This document shows, one piece after another, positions 28,002 through 37,488 of a stretch of 64,000 bases of DNA. Every line of letters begins with the position of its first letter. The first letter of the stretch is position 1. The notes beneath the pieces were generated by a model, which was not told the origin of the DNA, searched no databases, and was given only the letters and a program-made list of their open reading frames with translations. The position numbers were made by a program, and so were the translations under genes. This DNA comes from Clostridiaceae bacterium 14S0207 (GTDB lineage Bacteria > Bacillota > Clostridia > Clostridiales > Clostridiaceae): contig CP026600.1 of the NCBI GenBank assembly GCA_003288255.1, forward strand, positions 2,418,001-2,482,000. The letters are read 5' to 3'.

Positions 28002-28012
28002 TTTACGCTTAA
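28002..28012 (+). repeat. Inverted copy of the autolysin-associated motif
   Basis: TTTACGCTTAA on the plus strand, 14 bases beyond the stop of the first hydrolase gene. The same 11 bases lie in reverse orientation upstream of the gene at 30679-30689. Confidence 0.5.
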
Positions 28013-28026
28013 ATCAAATCCTTATT

Positions 28027-30624
28027 TTACTTTAAAAAATCACTTATAGCCTCTCCAATTTTTTCGGCCATTTTAGTTTGTATTATTGGATTTTCCACCT
28101 TTTTAACCTCTGATGGATTTGTAATAAATCCACATTCTATAAGTAAAGATATCATATTACTATTTCTAGTTAAATATAGATTATGATCTTTAGATCCTCT
28201 ATTTTTAAACCCCAATTCTGATAATCTTTTACATATTATATCAGATAATTCTTTACTTTTTATAGCCTGAATACAAGGTGTTTTATCATATATTATATCA
28301 TTTATAGTTTGTAATCCTGAATTATCTAAGTTAGTCCTATAACTACTATAATGTGTACTAACTCCTTCAACTTTAGGGTTACCAATTGAATCAAAATGAA
28401 AACTTACAAATAAATCTGCTTTATTATAATTAGCAATATCACATCTTTGTTGTAAATCATTTTTAACCTCTTTATAACCTTTTAGATAATCTCGTGTATA
28501 AATAACATCGAAATTACGTTCTTTTAAATATTGTCCTACCTTCATTGTTAACATTTGAGTTAAATCGCATTCTCTTACGCCACCTACTCCTATGCATCCA
28601 GAATCAATAACACCGTAAGTAATATTTTTATTTCCATGACCAGCATCTAAAACTATTTTTGCCTTTTTAGTATTAATTCCACCTAAAATAGTAATTGGTA
28701 CATACTTAAAAGTATCTAACCTTTTTATACTGTATTTATCTTTTACATGTACTCCTAACAAATAGTCTTTTCCTTCATTTGGTGACATCCATGTAATTGT
28801 ACCCTTTTCACTATAATCTTTTAACATTGTCCATTTACCATTTCTTTTATCCTTAATCCAAAATTGATACAATGGTTTTGAAGTTGCTATAGCACATGCC
28901 TTTAAATTATATTGTTCACCTTGTTTAAGTCTACCATCTGTTATTTCACTACTATTTTGGTATATTTTAAAATTCTTTACATTGGCTATTATAGATTCTC
29001 CTATAACTTTTATAGATTTATATTGATATAGTTCTAGTCTTTTATCACTATATTTATCTTTTACATGCACTCCTAACAAATAATTTTCTCCGTCACCAGG
29101 TGATATCCACCTAAACATATCACTTTCACTATAATCCCTTAGTATTGTCCACTTATTTGTTCTTTTATCCTTAAGCCAAAATTGGTACAATGGCTTTGTA
29201 GCAGAAAATGCCTTTACTTTTATTGTATAAGCCTTTCCTTTATTAAATAAATTATTTGTTATAATGCTATTTCTATCATACACTTCAAAACTATTTAAAA
29301 TTGTATTTTGTGGACTTTGTGATACCAATTGAATACCTTCATATTTATAACTATCCAATCTCTTATCACTATACTTATCTTTTACATGTACTCCTAATAA
29401 ATAATCTTTTCCTTCTAAAGGTGATGTCCACACTATGGTATTATTTTCTCCATAATCTTTTAGCATCATCCATTTATTTGTTCTCTTATCCTTAAGCCAA
29501 AATTGATACATTGGAATACAGTTTTTTTCTACTTCTGCCTTTACTGTATAAGTTTTTCCCTTTTTTAATTTTCTATTAGAAATTACTGTAGTCCCGTCAT
29601 ATATTGATAAACCTTTTACCTTAGCTACATCTTTGATAACTTGTATAGATTCATAATAAAAGTCATCTAAGTTTTTCATGCTATATTGACCTCTTACATG
29701 TACTCCAATTAAATAATCACAATTATCCATAGGTGCAACCCATGTTATTGTATTTTTAGTATCATAATCTCTTAACAGAATCCATTTATTAGTCCTTCTA
29801 TCTTTAAGCCAAAATTGATATAATGTATTTTCTTCACTCTTTGACTCTGCCATTAAAGTATAAGTTTTTCCTCGTAAAAGTTTTTCTTTAGTAACATCTA
29901 AATTACCATCTAAAATTTTAAAATCTTCTACTATGCTTTTAGGACTTTCATCATTTAATTCTTTTCCTTTTTGAACCATAGCTACAATTTCTCTTCCATA
30001 ATTAGGATTACCAACAGCCCACTTATTAGCTAATAATTCAACATAAGGTGCAACTCCTCTTGTAACTTTTTCAAATCTTGGATCTACAACATCATTCACT
30101 AATTTCTCTTTACCTCCGTAGGCTTTAAGATGTTGAACAACAGCTCTTATACCGATTTGAATACTAGGAAAGCTATTTCCCTTAGCACCACCACCAGTAG
30201 CTCCAATACCTCCAAAATTATTTTGTGTTTCACTTACATCTCCACCAAAATTTAAAAACCCTGTTTCTTTCATCATTAAGGCAAAAGCTATATCTGGACG
30301 AACCCCTTCCCTTTGTCCTTCCTCCCAAACATAATTAACAAAATTATATATATATCTAGTATCTTTATTGTGATTTCTATGTTTAAGATATGTAAACGCC
30401 TGTCCTTTTGTCATTTCTGCCTGTCCCATGATAAGTGTACAATCTTCCTGTTTCGTATCTAAATAACTGATATGTTGCTTGTATTCTTGTTTATCTACGA
30501 CTTGATTCGTTGAATTTTTATCTTGCAATATTTCATCTGCATAAGTTACATGAATTCCAAAAACAAAACCAATAAACATTAAACTATAAATAAAAGTCCT
30601 TATTCGTTTGTTGACATTCTTCAT
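28027..30624 (-). CDS. Bifunctional cell-wall hydrolase, 4 tandem repeats (glucosaminidase-like + amidase)
   Basis: The 865-aa secreted protein has a signal peptide (about residues 1-29, ending near TYADE). A glucosaminidase-like domain at about 65-220 has IAFALMMKETGFLNFGGD and NNFGGIGATGGGAKG. Four repeats of about 95 residues follow, each with YQFWLKDKRTNKW and a downstream YLLGVHVKDKYS. A C-terminal Amidase_3 domain at about 670-865 has zinc ligands in VLDAGHGNKN, the glutamate in GVRECDLTQ, SFHFDS and LLIECGFITNP. It should cut both glycan and peptide bonds of peptidoglycan. The repeats probably bind the wall. ATG follows AAAGGGG. It is a paralogue of the next gene. Confidence 0.88.
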   Translation of the reverse strand: MKNVNKRIRTFIYSLMFIGFVFGIHVTYADEILQDKNSTNQVVDKQEYKQHISYLDTKQEDCTLIMGQAEMTKGQAFTYLKHRNHNKDTRYIYNFVNYVWEEGQREGVRPDIAFALMMKETGFLNFGGDVSETQNNFGGIGATGGGAKGNSFPSIQIGIRAVVQHLKAYGGKEKLVNDVVDPRFEKVTRGVAPYVELLANKWAVGNPNYGREIVAMVQKGKELNDESPKSIVEDFKILDGNLDVTKEKLLRGKTYTLMAESKSEENTLYQFWLKDRRTNKWILLRDYDTKNTITWVAPMDNCDYLIGVHVRGQYSMKNLDDFYYESIQVIKDVAKVKGLSIYDGTTVISNRKLKKGKTYTVKAEVEKNCIPMYQFWLKDKRTNKWMMLKDYGENNTIVWTSPLEGKDYLLGVHVKDKYSDKRLDSYKYEGIQLVSQSPQNTILNSFEVYDRNSIITNNLFNKGKAYTIKVKAFSATKPLYQFWLKDKRTNKWTILRDYSESDMFRWISPGDGENYLLGVHVKDKYSDKRLELYQYKSIKVIGESIIANVKNFKIYQNSSEITDGRLKQGEQYNLKACAIATSKPLYQFWIKDKRNGKWTMLKDYSEKGTITWMSPNEGKDYLLGVHVKDKYSIKRLDTFKYVPITILGGINTKKAKIVLDAGHGNKNITYGVIDSGCIGVGGVRECDLTQMLTMKVGQYLKERNFDVIYTRDYLKGYKEVKNDLQQRCDIANYNKADLFVSFHFDSIGNPKVEGVSTHYSSYRTNLDNSGLQTINDIIYDKTPCIQAIKSKELSDIICKRLSELGFKNRGSKDHNLYLTRNSNMISLLIECGFITNPSEVKKVENPIIQTKMAEKIGEAISDFLK

Positions 30625-30678
30625 TTTATCTATCCCCTTTATGTCATAATAGAAAGTAACTTTACATGATTTGTTATT

Positions 30679-30700
30679 TTAAGCGTAAAAGGATTAAAAT
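30679..30700 (-). promoter_or_regulatory. Conserved motif upstream of the first autolysin gene
   Basis: On the minus strand TTTAATCC-T-TTTACGCTTAA lies about 55 bases before the start codon. The second hydrolase gene has the same motif with one base changed, at 34130-34149. It may include a -35 element or bind a shared regulator. Confidence 0.45.
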
Positions 30701-30789
30701 GAACTGTTTCAATATTTAAACTTCTATATTATTCTATAAATTCCTCCAAAATATTTTATATTTTTTGACTTTTTTTAAAAATAAAATAA

Positions 30790-30823
30790 AAAATAGGAAG
30801 AAGTTTTATCTTCTTCCTATTTT
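30790..30823 (-). terminator. Terminator after the second autolysin gene
   Basis: Perfect 14-base arms 30790-30803 and 30810-30823 (AAAATAGGAAGAAG and its complement) with a 6-base loop, followed on the minus strand by T-rich sequence. Confidence 0.8.
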
Positions 30824-30867
30824 AAAATGATTTTCAACTTACTTTACGCCTCTGTATCAATCTTATG

Positions 30868-33800
30868 TTACTTGAAAAAATCATTAATTGCTTGTCCAAT
30901 TTTTTCAGCCATTTTATTCTGCATATCTAAATCTTTAATTTTATTTGCTTCAGTAGGATTAGTAACAAACCCATTCTCTATAAGTAAAGATGGCATGTTA
31001 GTATTTTTTGTTACATATAAATTATGATCACTAGATCCTCTATTAACAAAACCTAGTTCAGCTAGTCTTTTGCCTATTAAATTAGATAATTCCCTACTTT
31101 TTATAGCCTCTGTACAAGGTGTTCTATCATAGACTATATCATTCATAGTCTGTAAACCCGAATTATCTAGATTTGGTCTATAGCTACTATAGTGTGTACT
31201 AATACCATTAGCACTAGGATTGTTACTACTATCAAAATGAATACTTACAAATAAGTCTGCTTTATTACTATTAGCAACATCAACTCTTTGCATTAAATCT
31301 TCGCCTACTTGTCTATATCCTTTTAAGTAATCTCTTGTATAAATTATATCAAAGTTTTGTCTTTGCAAATATTGTCCTAACTTTAATGTCAAACTTTGAG
31401 TAAGATCACTTTCTTTTATACCACCAACACCAACTGCTCCTGAATCGTATCCACCATAAGTAAGATTTCTATTTCCATGTCCCGCATCTAAAACTATTTT
31501 TTTCTTGTTATTTACTATAATAGTTCCATAAAGCGTTATTGGCTGATACTTAAAACTATCCAATCTCTGTTGACTACATTTATCTTTTATGTGAACCCCT
31601 AATAAATAATCTTGACAACTTTTTGTAGGTGCTGTCCAAGTAAATGTATTATCTTCACTATAATCTCTTAACATAGTCCATTGATTATTACTTTTGTCTT
31701 TAATCCAGAATTGATATAATGACTTTGAATCTCCATTAGCCATTGCCTTTAACGTATATGTTTTACCTCTTTGAAAAACATTTGATGTTATTTCTTTTGA
31801 TCCATCATACATTTTAAAGCTTTGAACTTGAGCTGTTCCAGACTCTACTTTCATAGGACTATATTTAAAATCGTCTAATCTTTCTACACTATATTTATCT
31901 TTTACATGTACTCCAATTAAATAATTTTCTCCATCTGTTGGTGCTGTCCATGTAATTGAATTACCTTCTGCAAAATCTCTTAACATAGTCCATTGATCAT
32001 TTCTTTTGTCCTTTATCCAAAATTGATATAATGCTTTTGACTTCGCTATAGCAACTGCTTTTAGTGTATATATTTTTCCCTTTTTAAATACATAATTCTT
32101 TATTTCGGTATTGTTGTCATATACACCAAAACTCTCAATATGAGATTTTTCTACTTCCAATTGAATAGGATTGTATTTAAAATCATCTAATCTTTCTCTG
32201 CTATACTTATCTTTTACATGTACACCTATTAAATAATCTTGACCATTCATTGGTGCTATCCATGTAAATGTATTACTTTCTGCGAAGTCTCTTAGCATAG
32301 TCCATTGGCCATTTCTTTTATCCTTTATCCAAAATTGATATAATGGCTTTGATTCTGCTATAGCTACTGCTTTTAATGTATATGTTTTTCCTTTTTTGAA
32401 TACAGAATTTTTTATTTCATTATTACCATCATATACACCGAAACTCTGAACGTAAGATTTCATTGACTCTAGCTTCATAAGATTATATTTAAAATCATCT
32501 AACCTTTCTTGGCTACTTTCATCTTTTACATGTACCCCTATTAAATAGTCTTTTCCCTCAGTTGGTGTTATCCAAGTACATGTATTATTTTCTTCATAAT
32601 CTCTTAACATAGTCCACTTATCTGTACGCTTATCTTTAATCCAAAATTGATATAGCACCTTTGAATTAGCTATTGCTGTTGACTTTAACGTATATGTTTT
32701 TCCCTTTTTAAATACAAAATCCTTTATTTCAGTATTACCATCATATACACCAAAACTTTGTAATTTCGCTTTTGCTAAAATAAATTGAACTGGAGTATAT
32801 TTGAAGTCATCTAATCTTTCCTTACTACATTTATCTTTTACATGCACCCCTACTAAATAATCTTTTCCATCAGATGGTGAAGTCCAAGTAAATGTATTAT
32901 CTTCACTATAATCTCTTAACATAGTCCATTGATCTGTTCTTTTATCTTTAATCCAAAATTGATATAGTGTTGTATTCATACTTTCAGCTTCTGCAACTAA
33001 AGTATATTTTTTATTATAAACAAACTTGTTATCAACATTACACTCTGTACCACTATCATAAACTTTAAAACTTTTTACAATCGCTTGTGGATTGCTACCT
33101 TCTAAAGTCTTAGCATACTCCACCATTTTAACTATATCCTTTCCATAGTTAGAATCTCCTGCAGCCCATTTATTAGATAAATCTTCTACATATGGAGCAC
33201 ATCCTCTTGTAACTAAATTAAATCTAGGATCTACTAATTCCTTATTTAGTGGATCTTTACAAGCATATGCCTTAAGATGTTGAATTACAGCCCTTATGCC
33301 TATTTGAATAGTTGGGAAGCTTGCACCCGTTACACCTCCACCAACTGCTCCAATACCAGCAAAATTATTTTGACTTTCATTAACATCTCCGCCAAACTTT
33401 AAAAAAGCCGTTTCTTTCATAATTTGTGCAAACGCTATGTCTGGACGAATACCTTCAGCTTCTCCTTCTTCCCAAACCCAATTAACAAAATTGCTTATAT
33501 ATTCATTGGATTTTTGAAAATTTCTAAGTTTTAGATAAGAAAACGCTTGCCCCCTTGTTATTTCTGCCCTTCCCATAATTGCTGTCTTTTCACTTTCAAC
33601 AAAGGCCTTAATTTCTCTACGTTTTTCAGTAACTTGTTCATCCTCTACATTTTGTTTGATGCCTTCAATAGTTATATTTTTTGATTTCCTTTTAGAAATA
33701 CCATTAATATCTGTAACAACGAAATCTATTTGATGCTTACCTTCTAATAGTTCCTTAGGATTTAACTTATAAGAAAATTCTCCATAAGTTTTTTCATCAT

Positions 33801-34068
33801 CATCCTTATGTATCACTTGAAAAGGTATGTTACCTATCTCTTTATTATCCAAATAAACTTCTACATTTTCAACAGGATTAACACTTATTACAGATGCACT
33901 AACTTCCTTTTCCATAGTTAATACTTCTTCATCCTGTAAGTTACTTAAAGTGATTTTAATGGTGTCCATATCCGATATAACTTCTTCGGCATATACCATA
34001 TTTGAACTAAAAATAAAACTTATAAAAATAAAACTGTAAATTAACGAAAGTACCTTTCTATTCTTCAT
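30868..34068 (-). CDS. Bifunctional cell-wall hydrolase, 5 tandem repeats (glucosaminidase-like + amidase)
   Basis: I choose ATG 34068, spaced correctly from AAAGAGGGG, giving 1066 aa. A signal peptide (KVLSLIYSFIFISFIFSSNMVYA) is followed by an Ig-like domain (about 40-140) that the paralogue lacks. Next come a glucosaminidase-like domain (IAFAQIMKETAFLKFGGD, NNFAGIGAVGGG), five repeats with YQFWIKDKRTDQWTMLRDY and YLIGVHVKDK, and an Amidase_3 domain with VLDAGHGNRN, GGIKESDLTQ, SIHFDSS and LLIENGFVTNP. The family is that of autolysins used in cell separation or growth. The repeats resemble those of the neighbouring gene closely, which points to tandem duplication with later gain or loss of repeat units. 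Confidence 0.88.
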   Translation of the reverse strand: MKNRKVLSLIYSFIFISFIFSSNMVYAEEVISDMDTIKITLSNLQDEEVLTMEKEVSASVISVNPVENVEVYLDNKEIGNIPFQVIHKDDDEKTYGEFSYKLNPKELLEGKHQIDFVVTDINGISKRKSKNITIEGIKQNVEDEQVTEKRREIKAFVESEKTAIMGRAEITRGQAFSYLKLRNFQKSNEYISNFVNWVWEEGEAEGIRPDIAFAQIMKETAFLKFGGDVNESQNNFAGIGAVGGGVTGASFPTIQIGIRAVIQHLKAYACKDPLNKELVDPRFNLVTRGCAPYVEDLSNKWAAGDSNYGKDIVKMVEYAKTLEGSNPQAIVKSFKVYDSGTECNVDNKFVYNKKYTLVAEAESMNTTLYQFWIKDKRTDQWTMLRDYSEDNTFTWTSPSDGKDYLVGVHVKDKCSKERLDDFKYTPVQFILAKAKLQSFGVYDGNTEIKDFVFKKGKTYTLKSTAIANSKVLYQFWIKDKRTDKWTMLRDYEENNTCTWITPTEGKDYLIGVHVKDESSQERLDDFKYNLMKLESMKSYVQSFGVYDGNNEIKNSVFKKGKTYTLKAVAIAESKPLYQFWIKDKRNGQWTMLRDFAESNTFTWIAPMNGQDYLIGVHVKDKYSRERLDDFKYNPIQLEVEKSHIESFGVYDNNTEIKNYVFKKGKIYTLKAVAIAKSKALYQFWIKDKRNDQWTMLRDFAEGNSITWTAPTDGENYLIGVHVKDKYSVERLDDFKYSPMKVESGTAQVQSFKMYDGSKEITSNVFQRGKTYTLKAMANGDSKSLYQFWIKDKSNNQWTMLRDYSEDNTFTWTAPTKSCQDYLLGVHIKDKCSQQRLDSFKYQPITLYGTIIVNNKKKIVLDAGHGNRNLTYGGYDSGAVGVGGIKESDLTQSLTLKLGQYLQRQNFDIIYTRDYLKGYRQVGEDLMQRVDVANSNKADLFVSIHFDSSNNPSANGISTHYSSYRPNLDNSGLQTMNDIVYDRTPCTEAIKSRELSNLIGKRLAELGFVNRGSSDHNLYVTKNTNMPSLLIENGFVTNPTEANKIKDLDMQNKMAEKIGQAINDFFK

Positions 34069-34129
34069 TTTATCAAACCCCTCTTTTATCATCATCTATT
34101 TTCTTTTGTTTTAATAAGATTGATTACAA

Positions 34130-34149
34130 TTAAGCGTAAAGGGATTAAA
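34130..34149 (-). promoter_or_regulatory. Conserved motif upstream of the second autolysin gene
   Basis: On the minus strand TTTAATCC-C-TTTACGCTTAA lies about 60 bases before the start codon, matching the motif at 30679-30700. A partial inverted copy (TTTACGCC, 30843-30850) lies 18 bases beyond the stop codon of this gene. The rest of 34150-34322 is AT-rich and shows no gene. Confidence 0.45.
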
Positions 34150-34322
34150 TATTAAAAGATACTAAACATTAATATTAAAGATATAGAATTATTAGATCCT
34201 CCTTCCCTACATTCTACTCCAATATTAAAAATTCTACACTTTTATTTAAAATCCTTTAATATATAAGTTTTTTTAATTAATTTTAATTAAATGTTCAAAT
34301 TTATAATCTTGCTTAGAATTAA

Positions 34323-34913
34323 TTATTTTTCATTAAATTTAATAGTATCAACTATTGTTTTAAATATTCTTTCCATTTCCTTTCTATAATTTTGTTTATT
34401 TACCGAAAAAGATACCCTAACAAATTGATCTCCAGTATCTATAAAATACTCTTCTACCCTAAAAATATTATTACCTGATATTTGCATATCGTATATAAGC
34501 TTATAGGCCTTTTTATTATTAAAAATAAACTTTTCTAATTTATAATTATTGATAAGATTTTGTTTTGCTGAAATTTCTTTACTATTATAAAGAAAATCTT
34601 TTAAATCTCCCTTTTTATTCCATAGTTGTACATATCCATAGATTTTTCTATCTGGAGACCTAAATTCATTATGATATGTTATTTCTCCACCATTAAACTT
34701 TTCTTCGTCCGTAATCCAATTTTTAGGCAATAAATAACTTAACTTGCCATTAGAATTCTTATATTGCTTTAGTTCATTTATATTATTTTCAGAAAAAGCA
34801 GTTAACTTCAGTTTACTATTTAACTTTACTTCCCCAATTGTTAAAACCATCATTAAAACTATTAGCACAATAATATTTAGGACAATTTTTTTATCCCCCA
34901 CTTTATCTCTCAT
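34323..34913 (-). CDS. Membrane-anchored protein of unknown function (PsbP-like pattern)
   Basis: The 196-aa product has one N-terminal membrane segment (VLNIIVLIVLMMVLTIG) and an external domain. It contains SYLLPKNWITDE, GYVQLWNKKGDLKDFL and a C-terminal KTIVDTIKFNEK. The pattern of a short 'pnnW' motif, beta strands and a last helix 'tIvdTikf' resembles PsbP-like extracytoplasmic domains, but I cannot confirm this. ATG follows GGAGGG. It is monocistronic by its flanks. Confidence 0.65.
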   Translation of the reverse strand: MRDKVGDKKIVLNIIVLIVLMMVLTIGEVKLNSKLKLTAFSENNINELKQYKNSNGKLSYLLPKNWITDEEKFNGGEITYHNEFRSPDRKIYGYVQLWNKKGDLKDFLYNSKEISAKQNLINNYKLEKFIFNNKKAYKLIYDMQISGNNIFRVEEYFIDTGDQFVRVSFSVNKQNYRKEMERIFKTIVDTIKFNEK

Positions 34914-34983
34914 ATGTATCCCTCCAATTTCATTTTTTAGATATAGTAAAACATATGAGACATTTAATAATTTTATTACTAAA

Positions 34984-35040
34984 AATAAAACACCTTGTTA
35001 AGAAATAAAGATAACATCATTTCTTACAAAGTGTTTTATT
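34984..35040 (-). terminator. Terminator after the low-complexity protein gene
   Basis: Arms of about 22 bases (34984-35005 and 35019-35040) pair with two or three mismatches, and the stem ends in T-rich sequence on the minus strand, 8 bases after the stop at 35049. Confidence 0.65.
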
Positions 35041-35048
35041 ATAATCAT

Positions 35049-36557
35049 TTATTTTTTTCTAATAGGAACTACTACACTTGATTTTCTAAAATCATAGAAC
35101 ATTAACCAATATCCACTTTCTTGACATTTATATGGTACCCAAGTTACGAAACCTGTTCTTCCACCATAAGGTTGACACATTCTATCCTTTCCACCTGGTA
35201 TAGCATAAAGAATATATAGTAGTTTTCCTTCTTTGTTACATTTATAACCTATACAATAATGTTTATGTTTGCTTATATAGGAGTAATAGCAAATCATAGG
35301 ATAATATATAATTGTATATCTATCAAAATGCGAACAATCATACATATCTTCTAATTTTTCCACAGGTATCTTATACCATTTACACATTGGTATTTCTTCA
35401 CCCATATCCTGTATCTCGTCAAAACAAGAAATCAATCCTTTAAAATAAGACCCTAGTCTACCTATTGGCATCTCTTCATGAGTACATTTTTTACAACAAC
35501 ATTTTTTCTTTTTGCGTAACATATCTTCAAAGGAATGATATTCTGAATTCTCATCATATCTAAAATCCATTTGTGGTTCTTCCATAAATTCTTCTAGATA
35601 TCTATTACAAAATTCATCATCTTCATCAATTATATTGTCTTCTGATTCTGCCTTTTCACCTATAACTTCTTGTGATCTTTCTAGACTTTCTTCTTTATCT
35701 AATATTTCTTCCCTATTTAATATTTCTTCCCTATTTAATACTTCTTCTATTTCTGTTTTTTCTGCTTCCTTTTTTTCTGCTTCCTTTTTTTCTTTTTCTT
35801 TTGTTTCTGTTCTTTTTATCTCTTCTATTTCTGTTTCTTCTGTTTCTTCCTTAGATAAAACCTCATTTTCCTTACTTTTATCCTGATTAGTAATATCATT
35901 TGATTCTGATTCACTTCTTACTTCTTCCTTAGGTAAACTTTGTATTTCTTCTTCCTTTACATTTTCCTCTATCTTCTTTTCATACTCGTCAAATGTTCCT
36001 CTAGGAGACTCCTGTTTTTTTGATTCTTCCACTTTTTCTTCTTGTTCAATTTTAGGATCTTCTCTAGTTTTATCTGGTTCCACATTTTTAGTTTCTTCTT
36101 TTTCTGCAACTTCATCTTCCCTAGTAACTTTTACAAGTTCATATTTTTTCCAATCCTTAGGCATATCTGAACCCATAAAACCACTCATTAATGAAACTAT
36201 GTCCTTTTCAATAACTTTACTTACAGTTGCTCCTATTATATGTTGCATTGACATTTTAGTACCAGCAATGTTATCTACATCATATTCACAGCTCATGTCA
36301 ATTTTTCCTTGCTCACTTATACTTAGTTTACCAAGCACTAATAGCTTTTTAACGCTTTTTTCTTTGCAAACTAAGACCATATAATATGGTTCCATACCTG
36401 GATTTATATTTTGGGCATAAAAAGAAACTTTACATTTATTATTTTTCTTTTCAAGTTTCACATAACCAGAAGAACTCTTATCTCTATCTAATGCGTACCC
36501 CTTTTCATCTTCCTGTAATATTATAAAGTATCTTGAATAACTTTTCTTAGAAGCCAC
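35049..36557 (-). CDS. Uncharacterised clostridial protein with a glutamate/lysine-rich centre
   Basis: The 502-aa product starts at GTG 36557, after GGAGGGACC. Residues 1-145 form a folded domain (SRYFIILQEDEKGYALD, PYYMVLVCKEKSVKKLLVLGKL, IIGATVSKVIE). Residues about 150-320 are low-complexity E, K and S. The C-terminal 180 residues are folded again, with a cysteine cluster CCCKKC and many aromatic residues (FDRYTIIYYPMICYYSYI). I recall this arrangement only as a conserved clostridial hypothetical. Two short tandem DNA repeats lie inside the charged centre. It sits directly after ksgA, where yabG occurs in bacilli, but it is not a YabG protease. Confidence 0.7.
   Translation of the reverse strand: MASKKSYSRYFIILQEDEKGYALDRDKSSSGYVKLEKKNNKCKVSFYAQNINPGMEPYYMVLVCKEKSVKKLLVLGKLSISEQGKIDMSCEYDVDNIAGTKMSMQHIIGATVSKVIEKDIVSLMSGFMGSDMPKDWKKYELVKVTREDEVAEKEETKNVEPDKTREDPKIEQEEKVEESKKQESPRGTFDEYEKKIEENVKEEEIQSLPKEEVRSESESNDITNQDKSKENEVLSKEETEETEIEEIKRTETKEKEKKEAEKKEAEKTEIEEVLNREEILNREEILDKEESLERSQEVIGEKAESEDNIIDEDDEFCNRYLEEFMEEPQMDFRYDENSEYHSFEDMLRKKKKCCCKKCTHEEMPIGRLGSYFKGLISCFDEIQDMGEEIPMCKWYKIPVEKLEDMYDCSHFDRYTIIYYPMICYYSYISKHKHYCIGYKCNKEGKLLYILYAIPGGKDRMCQPYGGRTGFVTWVPYKCQESGYWLMFYDFRKSSVVVPIRKK
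35701..35736 (+). repeat. 18-bp tandem repeat inside a coding region, two perfect copies
   Basis: Copies 35701-35718 and 35719-35736 are identical and keep the frame, encoding LNREEI-type units in the charged centre of the protein. A degenerate third copy follows. Confidence 0.8.
35762..35791 (+). repeat. 15-bp tandem repeat with T7 tracts, two copies
   Basis: Two copies of CTGCTTCCTTTTTTT (35762-35776 and 35777-35791) encode EKKEA units. The seven-T tracts are sites where slippage could change the frame. Confidence 0.75.
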
Positions 36558-36633
36558 TTTGGTCCCTCCATATACAACTTATTCTTTATAATATATGAAT
36601 GAACTTCTGAAAAGTGAACCTATTTATGTAAAT

Positions 36634-37470
36634 TTATTTGAATTTAGCCATAGTATTAGCAAGTTTAGCAAATTCCTCTAAGCTTAAAGTTTCTCCTCTT
36701 CTTTTTTGATCAATTCCACTTTCTTCAAAAATCCTTTCCATAACTTCCTTATCTAAACCTAAGGTTTTAGTGGCATTCCATAATGTCTTTCTTCTCATAT
36801 TAAACGACGCTCTAACTAATGAGAAAAATAATTTTTCATCATCTGTTTTCACTCTTGGTTCTTCTAATTTTTCTAACTTTATTACTATAGATTCTACCTT
36901 TGGTCTAGGTACAAAACAATTAGGAGATACCCTTCTTATTATTTTAGTATTACAATAATATTGAGCTAAAATAGATAATGCACCATACTCTTTAGTACTT
37001 GGTTCTGCATCCATTCTCTCTGCAACTTCTTTTTGAATCATAATAGTAAGAGATTTAAAATTGTAACCACCTGTAAGTAAATTAGATATTATGGGAGTTG
37101 TAACATAATAAGGTAGGTTTGCAACTATCTTTATAGAATTTTCTTCCCCTATTATTTCATTAAAATCCACTTTAAGTGCATCCTTATTTATTAAGGTAAA
37201 ATTATCAAAACAAGCTAATTCCTCTTCTAATATAGGAATTAATCTAGTATCTAATTCAATAGCTGTAACTCCCTTAGCTCTTTTTAATAATTCTCTAGTT
37301 AGAGTCCCTACTCCTGGACCTATTTCTATTACATAATCCTCTTTAGTTACTTCAGCTGAATCTAATATATCTAACAATACACTTTCATCTACTAAAAAGT
37401 TTTGTCCCAAACTCTTTGCAAATTTAAACCCGTGTCTCTCAACAACTTCTCTAGTAGTTAACTTTTCCAT
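36634..37470 (-). CDS. ksgA: 16S rRNA dimethyladenosine transferase KsgA
   Basis: The 278-aa SAM-dependent enzyme dimethylates two adjacent adenosines in the 3' end of 16S rRNA during small-subunit maturation. It shows [11 protein letters not shown], motif [13 protein letters not shown] near residue 51, acidic [16 protein letters not shown] (the NLPY catalytic motif) and a C-terminal domain with [15 protein letters not shown] follows AAGGAGATT. It follows rnmV, 18 bases upstream, as in many Firmicutes. Confidence 0.97.
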   Translation of the reverse strand: MEKLTTREVVERHGFKFAKSLGQNFLVDESVLLDILDSAEVTKEDYVIEIGPGVGTLTRELLKRAKGVTAIELDTRLIPILEEELACFDNFTLINKDALKVDFNEIIGEENSIKIVANLPYYVTTPIISNLLTGGYNFKSLTIMIQKEVAERMDAEPSTKEYGALSILAQYYCNTKIIRRVSPNCFVPRPKVESIVIKLEKLEEPRVKTDDEKLFFSLVRASFNMRRKTLWNATKTLGLDKEVMERIFEESGIDQKRRGETLSLEEFAKLANTMAKFK

Positions 37471-37488
37471 ATGTAATCTCCTTTTAAA

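Noticed and set aside
28681-33075. Regularly spaced repeats suggesting a CRISPR array
   Set aside because: The units are about 280-300 bp, lie in frame and encode homologous protein modules; there are no short identical repeats with unique spacers.
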